Origin: Micrasema longulum
Lineage: Eukaryota; Arthropoda; Insecta; Trichoptera; Brachycentridae
Length of the DNA stretch: 64,000 nucleotides
Reading direction: 5' to 3'
Assembly: GCA_022494885.1 (NCBI GenBank)
Contig: JAGVSM010001220.1
Coordinates: 186,001-250,000, forward strand
In this document: piece after piece, positions 34,514-46,195 of the stretch
Numbering within the stretch: the first letter of the stretch is position 1
Layout: each line of letters opens with the position of its first letter
Notes under the pieces: generated by a model
The model's input: the letters and a program-made list of their open reading frames with translations, nothing else
Told to the model about the DNA's origin: nothing
Databases searched by the model: none
Made by a program: the position numbers and the translations under genes

Positions 34514-37500
34514 TGTTACATTTTCTTTATGCCAATACTTCAAACATTCCAAATATTTTTCATTCATTTATAAATAGCATAAACTCATTTATGCAGTGGA
34601 TTTTTTTTGTTTGACTTAAATTTAAATGGTATAAATAAGCAAAGTCTGTTATAGCAATTTGTATAGACAACTTAAAATAGAATTAACTAAATCAAATTAA
34701 ATAATGAAAAAGACATGATCTGTTATGTAAAAAAAAATTTTTATTCAAAATAGAATTTTTATATAATCACATTATCTGCATCAACGTATTGCAGTAACGA
34801 TATCAGGAATATTGTATATATATATTTAAACAAATGGTATGTATTTGCGAAAATTATTTCCCCTTACTTTTTTATTACTTTACCGGTCGGCAAATTAGCC
34901 ATTTTATTGAAAATAATCATTTTCTTTTCTTAAAATAGATACCTTAATTACCTGTCAATAAATGATTTGTAATCAAAATCGGCAATATTCATTAACAAAG
35001 ATCTAAATGGATAGATCTCAACAAAGATGAAAAAAAATAAATTAAATAGATATTTAAACGATGTCAGAACGGCGAATTTTAAATTGTTCAATTGAACCAT
35101 TTTATGACATGTCTGAAGTTTTGAAAATACCAAAAATTCTATATTCGGTTTTCTAAATATTTTTAAAAGTTTTTATATTGGTTCTTTCTATTTTGATCGA
35201 ATTCTAGTTTTGTAAACAACATTCTCTTTTCTATGTATAGCCCATTTAGACGGTAGGAAAAATCCACTCGGCAAGATAAGATTATATGTAGAGTGGATTA
35301 ATACTTATTGTATTTAAAAAATATTTTTGTCAATTAATGGTAAGCAAATACACTTACCAGTACCTACACTGAGAAGTTGACCAATCCTAACTAGATTTCA
35401 TGTTATCCGAAAGCAGTCACTAAATAAATAAAAATGAATCCACCCCGATCTTTCCGTATTGTGTGGATTTAAACTACTCGGAGTAAAATCAACCAATATC
35501 GATTTAATTTTTCAAATATTTCCTCCTGTTATTGTTGTATATTTTTTTACATATTCATTTGAAAATCCATCGAAGATTATAATTTTCTTTTAATTTTTTT
35601 CGTTCGTAAATTACAAATATAAAGTCGTTTGAATAAGGGGGTCTGCACAAAGATATGTAGTTAAAGTAGTCCTCAACCTCTGAGACGACCCGATGTTTTT
35701 CCGTGAGAAAATCCTCTAGTTTTGGCACATAGCCACATCGATTTTAGGACCATCCTAAAATGAGGTCATCATCAGTATAGCACAACACACTTACTATTAT
35801 TACAGGCACATTTGTTTTTCTTCCCTAAAATAAAATAATTCTCCAGAATTGTCAATTTACGTAAGATAAGTATATCGAAATGAATTTATTACTCTCATTA
35901 AAGTCGCCCGAATATAAATACAAATACATATGTATTTTAAAAATACGAAAATAATTAAGCTGCTTTATTTATTTTATATAAAACTACTAAATTACCATTC
36001 AAACTCGGGACAAAACACTAACTAAAGTATTTTAAACCTTATTGAAGCTTTAAATTTCGGTAGTTACACTTATCACTTTTACATCAACAGAAATACAGTA
36101 TCCTATTATATAAATAGGTGCAAGAAAGAAACAGATATTAAATATAAAATGGTAAGTACATATATGAATGTTGAGGATGTAAATGCTATTTTACGGAATA
36201 AACTTTTTTTTTCTTATTATTCTAGTGATAATTATCTTCTAAATTTTGCGAATTTCTATGGATTTCGACGATGACTATAGCGCATTTGATAGCTGGCTCG
36301 AGTCCTGTAATCTTGGCTTGCGCGACAATGAAATAAATTTTTAAATATATGAACATATAATTGAAAGAACCCTACACGTTTAATTCTCGTCAAGATAATG
36401 AAAAACATGAAAATTTATTTCAAAAAGGTAAATAAAGGAGATGATTAGAGCAGTCATTTGTTTCTAGCGATTTTTAAGCACAAGATTACCGTATATAATA
36501 TAGCAAACGATCGGAATACGTTACAAGAGTTATGTACAAATGCTGCTGGGCTCTATACACTATTACGTTCAAATAATGAAAGAATTGAAAATAAACTTTT
36601 GAAATAACATTTCAAAGGATATTTACAAACATTATTTTTTAAATTATTTAAATTAAGATACTTATATAAATAGTTTACTTATACTAATTTGAAGTGAGAA
36701 GTGAATAAAAATTACATCGCGATTTGATTTTATTCAACTGAATAATAATTCTTTTTTACGTTTTTAGAAAAATCATCATCATTATCGAATTCATAAAAAT
36801 TCACTTTTGTACTTCAAAATGCGTAAGCAGTTTAAAACACGATATAAATATCAATCCAGAATTTTTGACAATGTAATTGCATTTATATAAAACCAACGGC
36901 GTTTTCCGATTTACTCGTAAATCATTTTTAGCCTTTAGGCTTTTATCGCAAATTAAAATATGCATGATTACCATAGCAACTATGCCACCAGACTGACATG
37001 ATGAATACAGCTATTTCCATATTTATTCATACCTTTTAAAATTCCCGTCAGTAAATGTGAACAGTAAATCACCGCCGAGAAAACAACCCTCAATTGTCAC
37101 CGTAATGAATTTTTAAACGGTAAGCGAGTTTGCAGTCTTCATAATTCAGTGAAACGTTTTTTTTGACAGAAACAGTCGAGACTAAGAAAATTGTATTTTT
37201 TATAGACTTTGGAAATGTGTTTGTTCGTATTTCGTGCCAAAAAAAATGTATGGATACCTTTGCCCCTAAAATTGGATTTTTAAAATATTTTCAATTTTTC
37301 ACATTTTATTTAAATGAAAGGAAATTTATAATGTTTATTCAAATTAAGACGGCGCAGTGTGCTTATAGTGGAATTTTTATTTTTTATATTAAACCTCTTT
37401 CATTTTACACATAAATATTATATTGCAATAGTCGTTTTTTTACTAAAATTCATGCCTATTACCATATTTTGAGTTTGTCCAAATGTTTGTTGACGAAAGA

Positions 37501-38439
37501 CTGAATTTCACCCCTAGGGAGTCATTAAGATTAAAGAACGACAACAGAAATGGAGAACAGTTTATATAACGGGAAATGGAAGACTAGTATATACTTTATT
37601 TAAATATTTAAGAAATATTTAATATCAAACGGATATTACCGCCGTGCTTCGAACGCGGGACCACTGTGCACCGGTTTTATCAAAATATAAAAAATAAAGA
37701 GGCAGGGTAAAGAGGCGTCACAAGTTAACTTGAGGATTTTAAGGTTTTAAAAAATCGTTAGATAACTTTAATTAAAATGACTAAAATGTTTTTGCTTTAG
37801 TACAGTATTCGTTTTAAAAACAACACGTAATTTTCTCGTTTCCTCTTCTTACGTCTTCATACGTCTTCTGAAGTGTTTTAAAAATGTTTCCATGGTGAAA
37901 ATATATTTTTTTATTTGACTTATTTTTTATTTTACTTATTTTACTTATTTTTTATTTACATTTATTACATACAGAGACACAGCTTACAGTAGCACAGCCA
38001 GGAACAACCAATACCTGTAGCTGTTTTTTGAGTAAATGTACGTATTTATATCTATTTATTTTTTGTGTATGAAATCACATGTGTTTTTATATTAACCGTG
38101 ATTTTTTTAGAAGATTATTCAGGACAATACCGTGAAACATTTCTAACGGTAAAATTAAAAAATTTTTTTTTTCAAAAACTAATTTTTTTAGTTGTTTTTT
38201 TTTAGTGATTCGAAAATGGAGTAAATCCTTTATTTCTCAGACTGGCATCCCTTCCACAAACCCCTACTCTTCCCCTATCCAGCCGCTTCCCTTGTCCGCG
38301 TCCGGTGCGTATTGCTTCGTTGGTGACCCTGGAAAACCGTGTAGGTATAGGACATAATACATTTCTTTAAAATGTTTTCAAGGAATCATTTTCGAAACTA
38401 TTTTTTTGCATTTCCATATCTTCTTATTTAAGTACTGGA
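34514..38439. other. AT-rich sequence, no gene recognised; small fragments only
   Basis: It contains a B-box-like GGCTCGAGTCC at about 36293-36306, another B-box-like GCGTTCGAAGCAC on the minus strand near 37643-37656, a partial acagggctt-family repeat (37535-37590) and an exon-like patch at 38247-38340. No exon assigned. Confidence 0.4.
38247..38340 (+). other. GC-richer exon-like patch, unassigned
   Basis: A patch of clearly higher GC follows TTTATTTCTCAG (acceptor-like) and ends near GTAG/GTATAG (weak donor-like). One frame reads TGIPSTNPYSSPIQPL then SASGAYCFVGDPGKPC. It is not recognised and could be a mobile-element remnant. Confidence 0.25.
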
Positions 38440-38610
38440 TTAAGAGAAATAGATTAATAGAATAAACATATTTGAACACATATGGAAATCGTTTGAGAGA
38501 GGGTGATATGGGAGTCCGGGCATTTACAGGGCTTATGATCAGTCATTGTCTGGTTTAAGTGGCCATTTTACAAACTGTGTAACGTTCAAAATTTTGTCTA
38601 TGTTTGACCA
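38440..38610 (+). repeat. acagggctt-family repeat (best copy)
   Basis: It contains ATATGGGAGTCCGGGCATTT, ACAGGGCTTATGA, TCTGGTTTAAGTGGCC and TTTGTCTATGTTTG. The same motifs recur in the five other copies listed at 6547, 10585, 37535, 49660 and 51020. Confidence 0.65.
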
Positions 38611-39126
38611 TCTATATTTCTTCAATTCTTCCATCTGTTGATTTGTGTGAAGTAAAAGACTCAAAACCTATATTGAAGCGGATGAAATTCGTCTGACTGA
38701 ATAAACATTGCGGAATATTATTTTACCAATTTGATTTAATAGAGCAAACTTTTCTGCGAATTCTTGGGTGTAAATATTATTTATTTTCTATTAATTAAGC
38801 AACGCTGAGTAAGCGTTTGAAACCAATAATGATTTATAATTACCGCAAGTCAAATAAGTTAAGTTTTCTAAGAAAATAAACTGAGGTGCAAATATTGTTT
38901 CTAGATATTTTGTAGTGAATAAACTGTAACCTTGTATTCTTAATGTTATTTGTCCAAGTAATTTTTAAATAAAGTTTAGCAATATAAAGCTCTAAAACTC
39001 AACATCATCCCCTTAACCAAACCGAATAGTCCAAAAAGCACTTCATTGGAACTCAGAACTCAGAGTACCTCGTTTGTTTGTTACATAAATATGCGATGAT
39101 TAGTCTTGACTTCACTTCAGGGCCGC
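38611..39126. other. No gene recognised
   Basis: AT-rich; nothing supported. Confidence 0.35.
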
Positions 39127-39350
39127 GATTATGAACGGCTATCTTCATCGACATATACTGAGACGGTATAAACTAATATCGATATTTATGTATGAAATTG
39201 TGTATATTTGTATGAAAATTATTATTAAACATGTTTAGAAAAAAAATTGTAAACATATCATATTTTTCATTCAGAAAACTCAATTTTACTTTGTAGATAA
39301 AATTGAAAATAAATGTTTATTTCTCATCAGAATACATACCCTGGTGCTAG
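39127..39350 (+). repeat. Dispersed repeat, uninterrupted copy
   Basis: Two parts, 39127-39215 and 39216-39350, match 40203-40280 and 40733-40860 in the same order and orientation. Shared strings include GAGACGGTATAAA, ATCGATATTTATGTA, AACTTTGTAGAT-like and GATAAATGTT-like sequence. In the other copy the two parts are separated by about 450 bp. Confidence 0.65.
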
Positions 39351-39534
39351 TTAAAAAGTTATAAAATATTGCAATGTTAAACTATTTTATTCTATTTTAT
39401 TTGGGATTTTTACAGCTATTGCATAAAAAAATAAGCATAAATATATTAAGATCACTAGAGCCAATTGAAAAAATCCACTGTAAATCTAATAATACATAAT
39501 ATATAGGAATGGTGTTAACGTAATTATATGTATG

Positions 39535-39615
39535 TGACGTTTGTATTCATGTGTGTGTATGTGAATGTGTGTAGGTGTAAATGTATGAGGGAGAGGGTGC
39601 GTGTGTGTGGGTGCG
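39535..39615. repeat. Imperfect (TG)n/(GTGT)n-rich microsatellite
   Basis: A run of alternating TG with interruptions. Confidence 0.6.
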
Positions 39616-39654
39616 TAAGTATAAAAAAATAAAATTGTTATACCTTTTAAATGA

Positions 39655-39750
39655 ATATTTCATTTTGATCTTGCCGGGAGTTGAGACCGGGACCTTAAAC
39701 ACAAAAAGCAAACGCGCTTACTTATAAATTTACTTACAAAGCGAACAAGC
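39655..39750 (-). mobile_element. Possible tRNA-like SINE fragment
   Basis: On the minus strand GGTCTCAACTCCC resembles a B box, preceded by a weak A-box-like stretch. It is too short and decayed to assign to a family. Confidence 0.3.
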
Positions 39751-40325
39751 GGAAGCCGTAAGTACAGCAGTCAAAATAAAAACACAACGTCCAAATTTCG
39801 AGAAAAAATAAATATTTTTACAATAATATAAGTTTAGCCGAGTGATGAAAGCTTGCGTGCAATCTGAAACATTATCAAAAAAAATATCAGTACAATGCGT
39901 AATAACCTGAAAAAAGGCAGTAACAAAATTAATGTCTCATAAACTTTTCGTTACTTTGATTTACACGGATAAAGTTATGCCTAGATTATCTACTTTCTCC
40001 GCGTAATTACTTCATGAACATACCCGTAGTTTGAAGAGTTACACTGAAAACGTTTCGTCAATATCAATACCGTGGTCGGACTGCGAATGTAATTAGTGAG
40101 TTCCACCCTTATTAGTTTCCGTGATATCACCTGTGACTCTGCGACTGTGGAACTGATATATTACATTGTTTGCAATGTGATATTATATCGAATCAAGAGT
40201 CACGATTACAAACGTCTTCATCGGTTCATATTGAGACGGTATAAAGTAAGATCGATATTTATGTACGTAAGTGTGTTTTTTTTAAATGAAAATGTAAAGT
40301 ATCTTCGTCGGTAACCTGTAATTGA

Positions 40326-40550
40326 ACGTAGTTATTCAAAAAACAGCCAGCTAGAGAGAGATAAGTGAAACTGAGATAATAGCAACTTTGTGAAAAGAGT
40401 GAATAAACAAATTTACACAACAGTTGGAATGTTTTCGACTTTAATAAATGATTTATTTTTCTTATTGCTGACAAGATTTTAAATTTATTTTTGACCAGTT
40501 TTAATGATTTTTCAAATTCGTTATGATTTTTCTAGAGCTGTGGGTGTTTT
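40326..40550 (+). repeat. Dispersed repeat, copy B
   Basis: It matches 19831-20070 (see there). Confidence 0.7.
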
Positions 40551-40658
40551 CTGCCAATTGAAAAATGCCGTTTTTGTGATGAACACCATTTTTAGAAGGT
40601 GATCGAAACATTTTTTTGTATCAAAGCGGTCTAGCTGTTTTTAGCAGGACGTAGAATT

Positions 40659-40691
40659 AACATCAATACAACATCAATATAACATCAATAT
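40659..40691. repeat. 11-bp tandem repeat, three units
   Basis: AACATCAATA(C/T) is repeated three times without gaps. Confidence 0.85.
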
Positions 40692-40943
40692 CTTATTTTT
40701 TCAAAATTGTGGACTGGCAGATTTCTGCATTACTACGTTCAATTAAACATGATTAGAAAAATGTATACGTAGTCTATTTTTCATGTAGAAAACTTAATTT
40801 AACTTTGTAGATGAAAGTGAAGATAAATGTTAACTTCCCATCGTAATACGGGCTACGGAATAAAATTATTTATCGATGTTGTTTTTTGTGCCGCCCTTGT
40901 ACTTAGAGTGATATACACATTACAAAAATACATATTATGTAAT

Positions 40944-41039
40944 AAAATAAATAAAACAACTTTGTTTTTAACCACTAATTTTTATTTTTCACCAACCGGT
41001 TTCAAAGCAAACAAGCTTCTTTGTCAAGGTTTACGTAAT
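40944..41039 (+). repeat. Dispersed repeat with ACCGGTTTCAAAGCAA core (copy 2)
   Basis: It is nearly identical to 4969-5061. The conserved part starts at AAATAAATAAAAC and runs past CAAGGTTTACGTAA. Confidence 0.75.
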
Positions 41040-41397
41040 AACCGCAAAGTTAGTGATTCAAATATAAACTTTATACATATTATGTACATTATACAATAAC
41101 ACGATGAAACTTTATCTATTTTAATATTTAACGTATTTAAAGTACTTCTATATCCGAGATTTGTATTTACACAACATTTCATATATTTAAAAAATATTTT
41201 TATCCGTAGACCTGCGACTATTTTGATTAAAATTGTATGTAATTATATAACCTAAATTTTTTTTTTTTTCCAATTTTACATGTTTACATGCTAGAAATCG
41301 CAAAAAGTATGAAACAACGAAAATACTATGTATTCCAAAAATTAAGAATTTTGTACTGTGCATAAAAGAAGCATAACAAAATATTTATATAACTCAT
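41040..41397. other. No gene recognised
   Basis: AT-rich; nothing supported. Confidence 0.35.
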
Positions 41398-41635
41398 ATC
41401 GTCATTCCCTTTTCTCACGTAATAGTACATAAGGCACTACATTGTTACACCAACCGCTGCGTATCTTGATTTTTTTTCATATGTGTTACTTTTTTACATA
41501 TAACTATGAAAAAATACTCTTCTATAAAAACATCTTCTTAATAAATATTTCCTGTCAACAATATTGGGAATTGAATCCGAAACCAATTGCGAGATGGGTA
41601 AACGCACTGACTATTACCCAGGAGGTGTACAAATC
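41398..41635 (-). mobile_element. tRNA-derived SINE (copy 2)
   Basis: On the minus strand it has a tRNA-like head with GTAATAGTCAGTGCG and a CGGATTCAATTCCC B-box-like sequence, and the same body and tail as 8325-8575 (AAGATACGC then TTGGTGTAAC). It is more diverged in the promoter boxes than copy 1. Confidence 0.7.
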
Positions 41636-42123
41636 ACTGATTCTGACTTTTATGTTTTTTTTTTGTTATGATTTAATTTTAAAATAAACAATAATAATAA
41701 TAACAATAATGGTTTATTAACAAAAATTACAATTTTTTTATCAATCATATACATACGTATATAACAGATTTCTCTGGATTATTTCTAGTCTGCCTAACTA
41801 GGTACAACCTGTTTTAAGGCACATTTTTATGCAAAAATAAACAATAACATGACTACCTACTAGTAAATTTATTATAAAGTTATACAATATATATACCATT
41901 TCTTATTTAAGAATGTTTTTTTGTAAGTTTTCCAATTTTTCTCTGCCTAAATCCAGTAACCATTTTATTACAAATTTATTTCATCGAATTTAGGATATGG
42001 TTTTGTTATGTTCGGGTAACATAATGCTCTTTTAGATTACATATCGGAAGAAACATTAAAAAAAAACATATTCAAATTGTCTTTGAAATAACTCTGTTAC
42101 GAAATCCAGTATATTGATTATTT
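41636..42123. other. No gene recognised
   Basis: (AAT)n-like and T-rich DNA; nothing supported. Confidence 0.35.
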
Positions 42124-42289
42124 TGGGCCTTACCCATAAACCCGGAATAAAGTTATGCCTTGACATAGCGGCAGAATAAGAAAGGCAATACAATTCTCAT
42201 TCTACCACTATAAAAAGAATGGTTTTCCCATCCTTAGTTTACCACTATGCCTAGGCGTAACTTTATACCAGATTTATAAGTAAGGCCCA
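42124..42289. mobile_element. Palindromic foldback MITE, 166 bp (copy 1)
   Basis: The ends TGGGCCTTAC and GTAAGGCCCA are exact reverse complements, and most of the element pairs with itself (AAAGTTATGCCT with AGGCGTAACTTTAT; ATTCTACCACTATA with its imperfect complement). No coding. A shorter copy is at 44152-44300. The target-site duplication is not apparent. Confidence 0.75.
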
Positions 42290-43227
42290 GTGTGGTTTAT
42301 CCCTTCCACTGATGTGGGTAATTCAGCAGATAAATCCGCCCCATACGCTGGTCAGTTCAGTCAATCCAGGTTAGACGCCTCGTCGATTGTAACTTGTTCC
42401 TGACTACGATATTGTTACATTATAACGACCTCCGCTATACGTCCACGTTAGTGCCGCTGCGGCTATCGTTGAGAGAGGATTTGTATCATGTTTTTTTTCT
42501 ATTTTTTATATGAGTAAGAGCTCCGGGAGGGTAACGTAGCATCCTTAACTAAGTTTTGCTGATGAAATGTTGTAAAGGTCCGATAGCTGAGGATTCCAAT
42601 GTGTGTTGGGAAAATTATTTTCTTGCAAAAAATAAAATATACTTATATGTGCAATCAATGTGGTGGTAAAAATTTAGAATAAAGAATTTAAAAACCAAAT
42701 GGATCCACAGGGCTCATCTCCACATACCGTGGCGTCTCTTCCGCAGATTGTGGGACGATGCTTCTTTGCACTCGATTTGTTTTTTTTTATCCTTTATTCT
42801 TCGAATCTTTTTGTTAAATTGTATTAATAAATTATGTAATTTTCGTATAATGTGTTTAATTTGATGAAATCTTTTTTTTAAATGTAAACTGATATAGGCG
42901 GCATCTAACGCGTTGGCCCTTTTAGATTTTGTTGAAAAATATCCAAAAAGCTCAGTTTTTATTCAAAAAATAATAAACGCGGCTTACCAATTACATAATT
43001 TAAATCGAACACAAAATCCGAAATAATTTTATATATCTACAGTACTTATCCAAACAAATATATTTTTTTTATGTTTTGCTGTTAGCGATGAATAAAATAT
43101 AAAATAATGTATCAATCTTGTTTTAAAAATATACGGAAAATTATTATAAATACAACAAAAAAAAATTTTGGTAATAAAAATGAAAACTAATTCCATTCAT
43201 AATCTTTGGCCTTGACACTGGCGACGT
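42290..43227. other. No gene recognised
   Basis: The patch at 42300-42480 has higher GC but no recognised coding; the rest is AT-rich. Confidence 0.35.
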
Positions 43228-43690
43228 CCAGGAGCTCAATCACAGATGGCTATCGACATGCTAAAAAACGTGCTAAGTATTTGAGCGATCACCACGAACA
43301 ATCATGAACACGCTGAAGTTAAAGCGGTCGCGTTGCAAAACGAAATTCAACTTCGGTCAGTTCAAGAGGATTGGTTGAATCTCGCACACGCCTTCTTTCA
43401 ATTTTTCTCGATGCATTTAGCCGGCGGTCGGCAAGCCAAATGTTAAGAAAAGCAGTCGCCATAGTAATTGTTTGTAACTTGAAAACGAAATAACAAACCG
43501 GCACGAGATTACACGCGTGTTGACTTTTTTGATTTGACGTTTGACCACGGACTACGGATACGGAACTTATCTATGGCGTTTTGCAACGCGACCGCGATAA
43601 CTTCAGCGTGTTCATGATTGTTCGTGGTGATTGCTCAAATACTTAGCACGTTTTTTAGCATGTCGATAGCCATCTGTGATTGAGCTCCAG
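43228..43690. mobile_element. 463-bp element with 115-bp near-perfect inverted arms
   Basis: The left arm (43228-43342) and right arm (43576-43690) are reverse complements with about four mismatches over 115 bp, for example GAGCTCAATCACAGATGGCT and GCGGTCGCGTTGCAAAACG in both. They enclose about 233 bp of unrelated, GC-richer sequence. There is no ORF of family type. High arm identity means a recent origin or ongoing conversion. It most resembles a non-autonomous DNA transposon with long terminal inverted repeats; the family is not recognised. Confidence 0.8.
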
Positions 43691-44151
43691 GTTCGTGACA
43701 GTACACGATGGTCAATTTAAACGGTCACCAACGTATATAACGGTATTCCTTAGAGTCTAAGGCTTAGACCCTTATTAATTCATTCATAATTGTAAAAAAA
43801 GGTATCATTTTACGAATGTCAATTTTGTAAAAAAAACTTTGAGATATACGAGGATTTGTTTTTTTTTCTGTAAATGATCCAAATAACAGTAATTAAACTA
43901 GGTGAAAAAATCTTGAAATTGCAAAAAAGTGGACTTAGCTAGTTTTCTCGGAAGGCTCACGAAATGTGGTTATTATAAAAATTCACTTGTATAAATTTTA
44001 GTTGAGTAGTATTTAAGAAGGAGCTCCCATGCATCTACATGAATTAATTCTTACATATATGTTATGATTAATAAAGATTTTACATAAGGAACTTAAAAAC
44101 TATGGTAGTCAAAAATAGTTTCGTAATTTCGAACAATTTCTATATCAAACT
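43691..44151. other. No gene recognised
   Basis: AT-rich; nothing supported. Confidence 0.35.
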
Positions 44152-44300
44152 CTTATAAACTTGATTACGCCTAGGCATAGTAATAAAATATGGATGGGAA
44201 TACCAGCCTCATTATAGTGGTAGAATAAGGATGATATTCCCATCTCCATTCTACCACTATGCCTATGCGTAACTTAATGCCAAGTTTGTAAGTAAGGCCC
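44152..44300. mobile_element. Palindromic foldback MITE (copy 2, left end lost)
   Basis: It shares with copy 1 (read in reverse complement) TTATAAA, TACGCCTAGGCATAGT, TATAGTGGTAGAAT, and the right end AAGTAAGGCCC. The outer nine bases of the left inverted repeat are missing. Confidence 0.7.
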
Positions 44301-44949
44301 GAGACATTATGTTTTTGATTGAAAGGTCAGCATTAAGTATTTAAAGTAGGTATGTTATCTTTTTGCTTAGTCATTCGAATTCTTAGAAGAATGAGTAGCA
44401 AGTCTTTATATTATTTTAACATGAAAATGGCCCCCTTAGAATACCCTCTTTCAGCTTTCCAGTGATTACTTTCACTGTAAGCCGTAAGCCTTGGTGGCTG
44501 ATAGTGGAACGAGACTTGAATTCATTACGCTAAGGTAATTAGCCATCGAGAATACGACGAAGCGAGTTTTATGCAATAAAAACAGAGCGACCTAGATCGT
44601 GGTTAAAAATAGCATGCTTTAATATTGTGCCTCGAGCTATTGCAGAATTCTTGTTTTTTTGAACATGTAATATGTAGGTACCAACATAACGCGCCATTTT
44701 GAAAATAGTTCAATGAATTGCAACGTAAATAACTTTGTTTTTAAAGATTTTTTTACATTGAAATCACTGTTTTCTGGCAAAGTACGAGCTTACATATTTT
44801 TATATGTTTTGTTTAGTTGACATATAATGATGTTTTCTTCTTATTTCTTTTTTTCAATGCATGATTATTTTTTTTTCTTTATATGGATGACTTACAGCTA
44901 CATTATTCTATATTTTAAAACACAAAATATTTTGTACGTCTATTTGTCC
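44301..44949. other. No gene recognised
   Basis: AT-rich; nothing supported. Confidence 0.35.
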
Positions 44950-45545
44950 GTCACAGCATTTCCTCTGAAACGGCGAGTCGCAGTAACGGGAAATTTTGAA
45001 TTTTAAATACAATTTGTACTATTACTGTAATATTCTCTAGTCAAATTTGACTCGACCTCTACTCAATGGCGATTCAAACATTTTAAGTCGAAGAGATGTT
45101 AAATGTAATTTCTAGATCACATGCGATATTTTATAACCACGATTTTTCCATGGTAGGTCGAAGAAACGTCAAATTCAAAATTATCACATGAAATGCGATT
45201 TCTAGGTCAACTTAGCTGTTTTCAAGCGGAATTTGACTCGAACTCTACTCGATACAGACTCAAACTGTATAACGGTAAATTTTAGAGATTTCAATTTATA
45301 CAGAATATATAAAATACCATAAGAAACAGACTCGAATTTTTAACGGTATGTTTTGCAATCATTAAATTAATAATTAACACGTAAAATGCAATTTCTAGAC
45401 AATCCATGACGTTTTAGTTAAATATATTTTTGAGTCGACCTCTACTCGATTGAGCTAAACTTTCTAACTTTAAGTTGTGGAGTCGTGAAATTTGGAATTT
45501 AGGTGTAAATGTCATTTCCAGATAAATCAAGTTGTTTTAATCAAA
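44950..45545 (+). repeat. Decayed tandem satellite, about 190-bp unit, three units
   Basis: GA(C/G)TCGA(C/A)CTCTACTC(A/G)A recurs at 45049, 45235 and 45432 (spacing 186 and 197 bp). A second landmark, ATG(C/T)(A/G)ATTTCTAG(A/G)-like, recurs with similar spacing. Units are strongly diverged, so this is an old array. Confidence 0.65.
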
Positions 45546-45954
45546 AAAATATTGTTAGTAATTATTTAACATTTTTATAATTTCTTAGTGCATATTAAAA
45601 TAACCACTTGCAATCATTGCTTTATGTAAGATGTAACACAAGGTTTAAATACACAGATAGAATATTAAAATGCTATAACTATTTGATGTGTAGAAGGTAA
45701 TGTAGATAGGTTTTTTAATTTTTGAGAATTCATTATCCTCCTGTCTATTAAATCTGGATAGAAAAAAAGGTATTCATCAATTCAATGTAGATAAAAGTAA
45801 AACTAACAAAAAACATTAGTTTACTTCTAGTAGCACTGCTGTGATTTATAATGGGGAGTACTGTTCCAGATAGTTAAATTAGGGTACTTTTGAGTTTCAA
45901 TAGATTTATATACTTTTTTTATAATTTTAAAGTTACAGACTTATGTCATAAGCC
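45546..45954. other. No gene recognised
   Basis: AT-rich; nothing supported. Confidence 0.35.
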
Positions 45955-46195
45955 AAGCACCGTATTTTTCAGACCAGCCCCCGTCTGACTTTTTTCTTTC
46001 CTAAGACTAAAATTGCCATTGAAAGGAACGCGCTTTAAGACGATTGATGCCATAAAAGATAATTTATTGCAAGAGCTAAAGGCCATACCTTTGCAGGCCT
46101 ATGAAAAGTGCATGGACAATTAGATTAAGCGTTGGCATCAATCTATCGTAGCAAATGGCAAGTATTTTGAAGGGAATAAAAAAGAAATTTATTGA
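45955..46195 (+). pseudogene. mariner transposase C-terminal relic
   Basis: In shifting frames it reads SDFFLS, LKLPLKGTRFKTIDAIKD, NLLQELKAIPLQAYEKCMDN, IKRWHQSIVANGKYFEG, which is the end of a mariner (Tc1/mariner superfamily) transposase: the DxxPxDFFLFPxLK motif with the last catalytic Asp region, then the basic C-terminal helix ending YFEGD-like. The N-terminus and terminal inverted repeats are not found next to it. Inactive. Confidence 0.8.

Larger units (their letters stand above)
40203..40860 (+). repeat. Dispersed repeat interrupted by another repeat
   Basis: The ends (40203-40280 and 40733-40860) match the uninterrupted copy at 39127-39350. The roughly 450-bp middle contains a separate repeat (40326-40550) that also occurs at 19831-20070, so this looks like a nested insertion. 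Confidence 0.6.

Noticed and set aside
36293..36306. tRNA gene or SINE around GGCTCGAGTCC; similar B-box-like strings near 37650 on the minus strand
   Set aside because: Only a B-box-like motif is visible, with no convincing A box, body or second copy.
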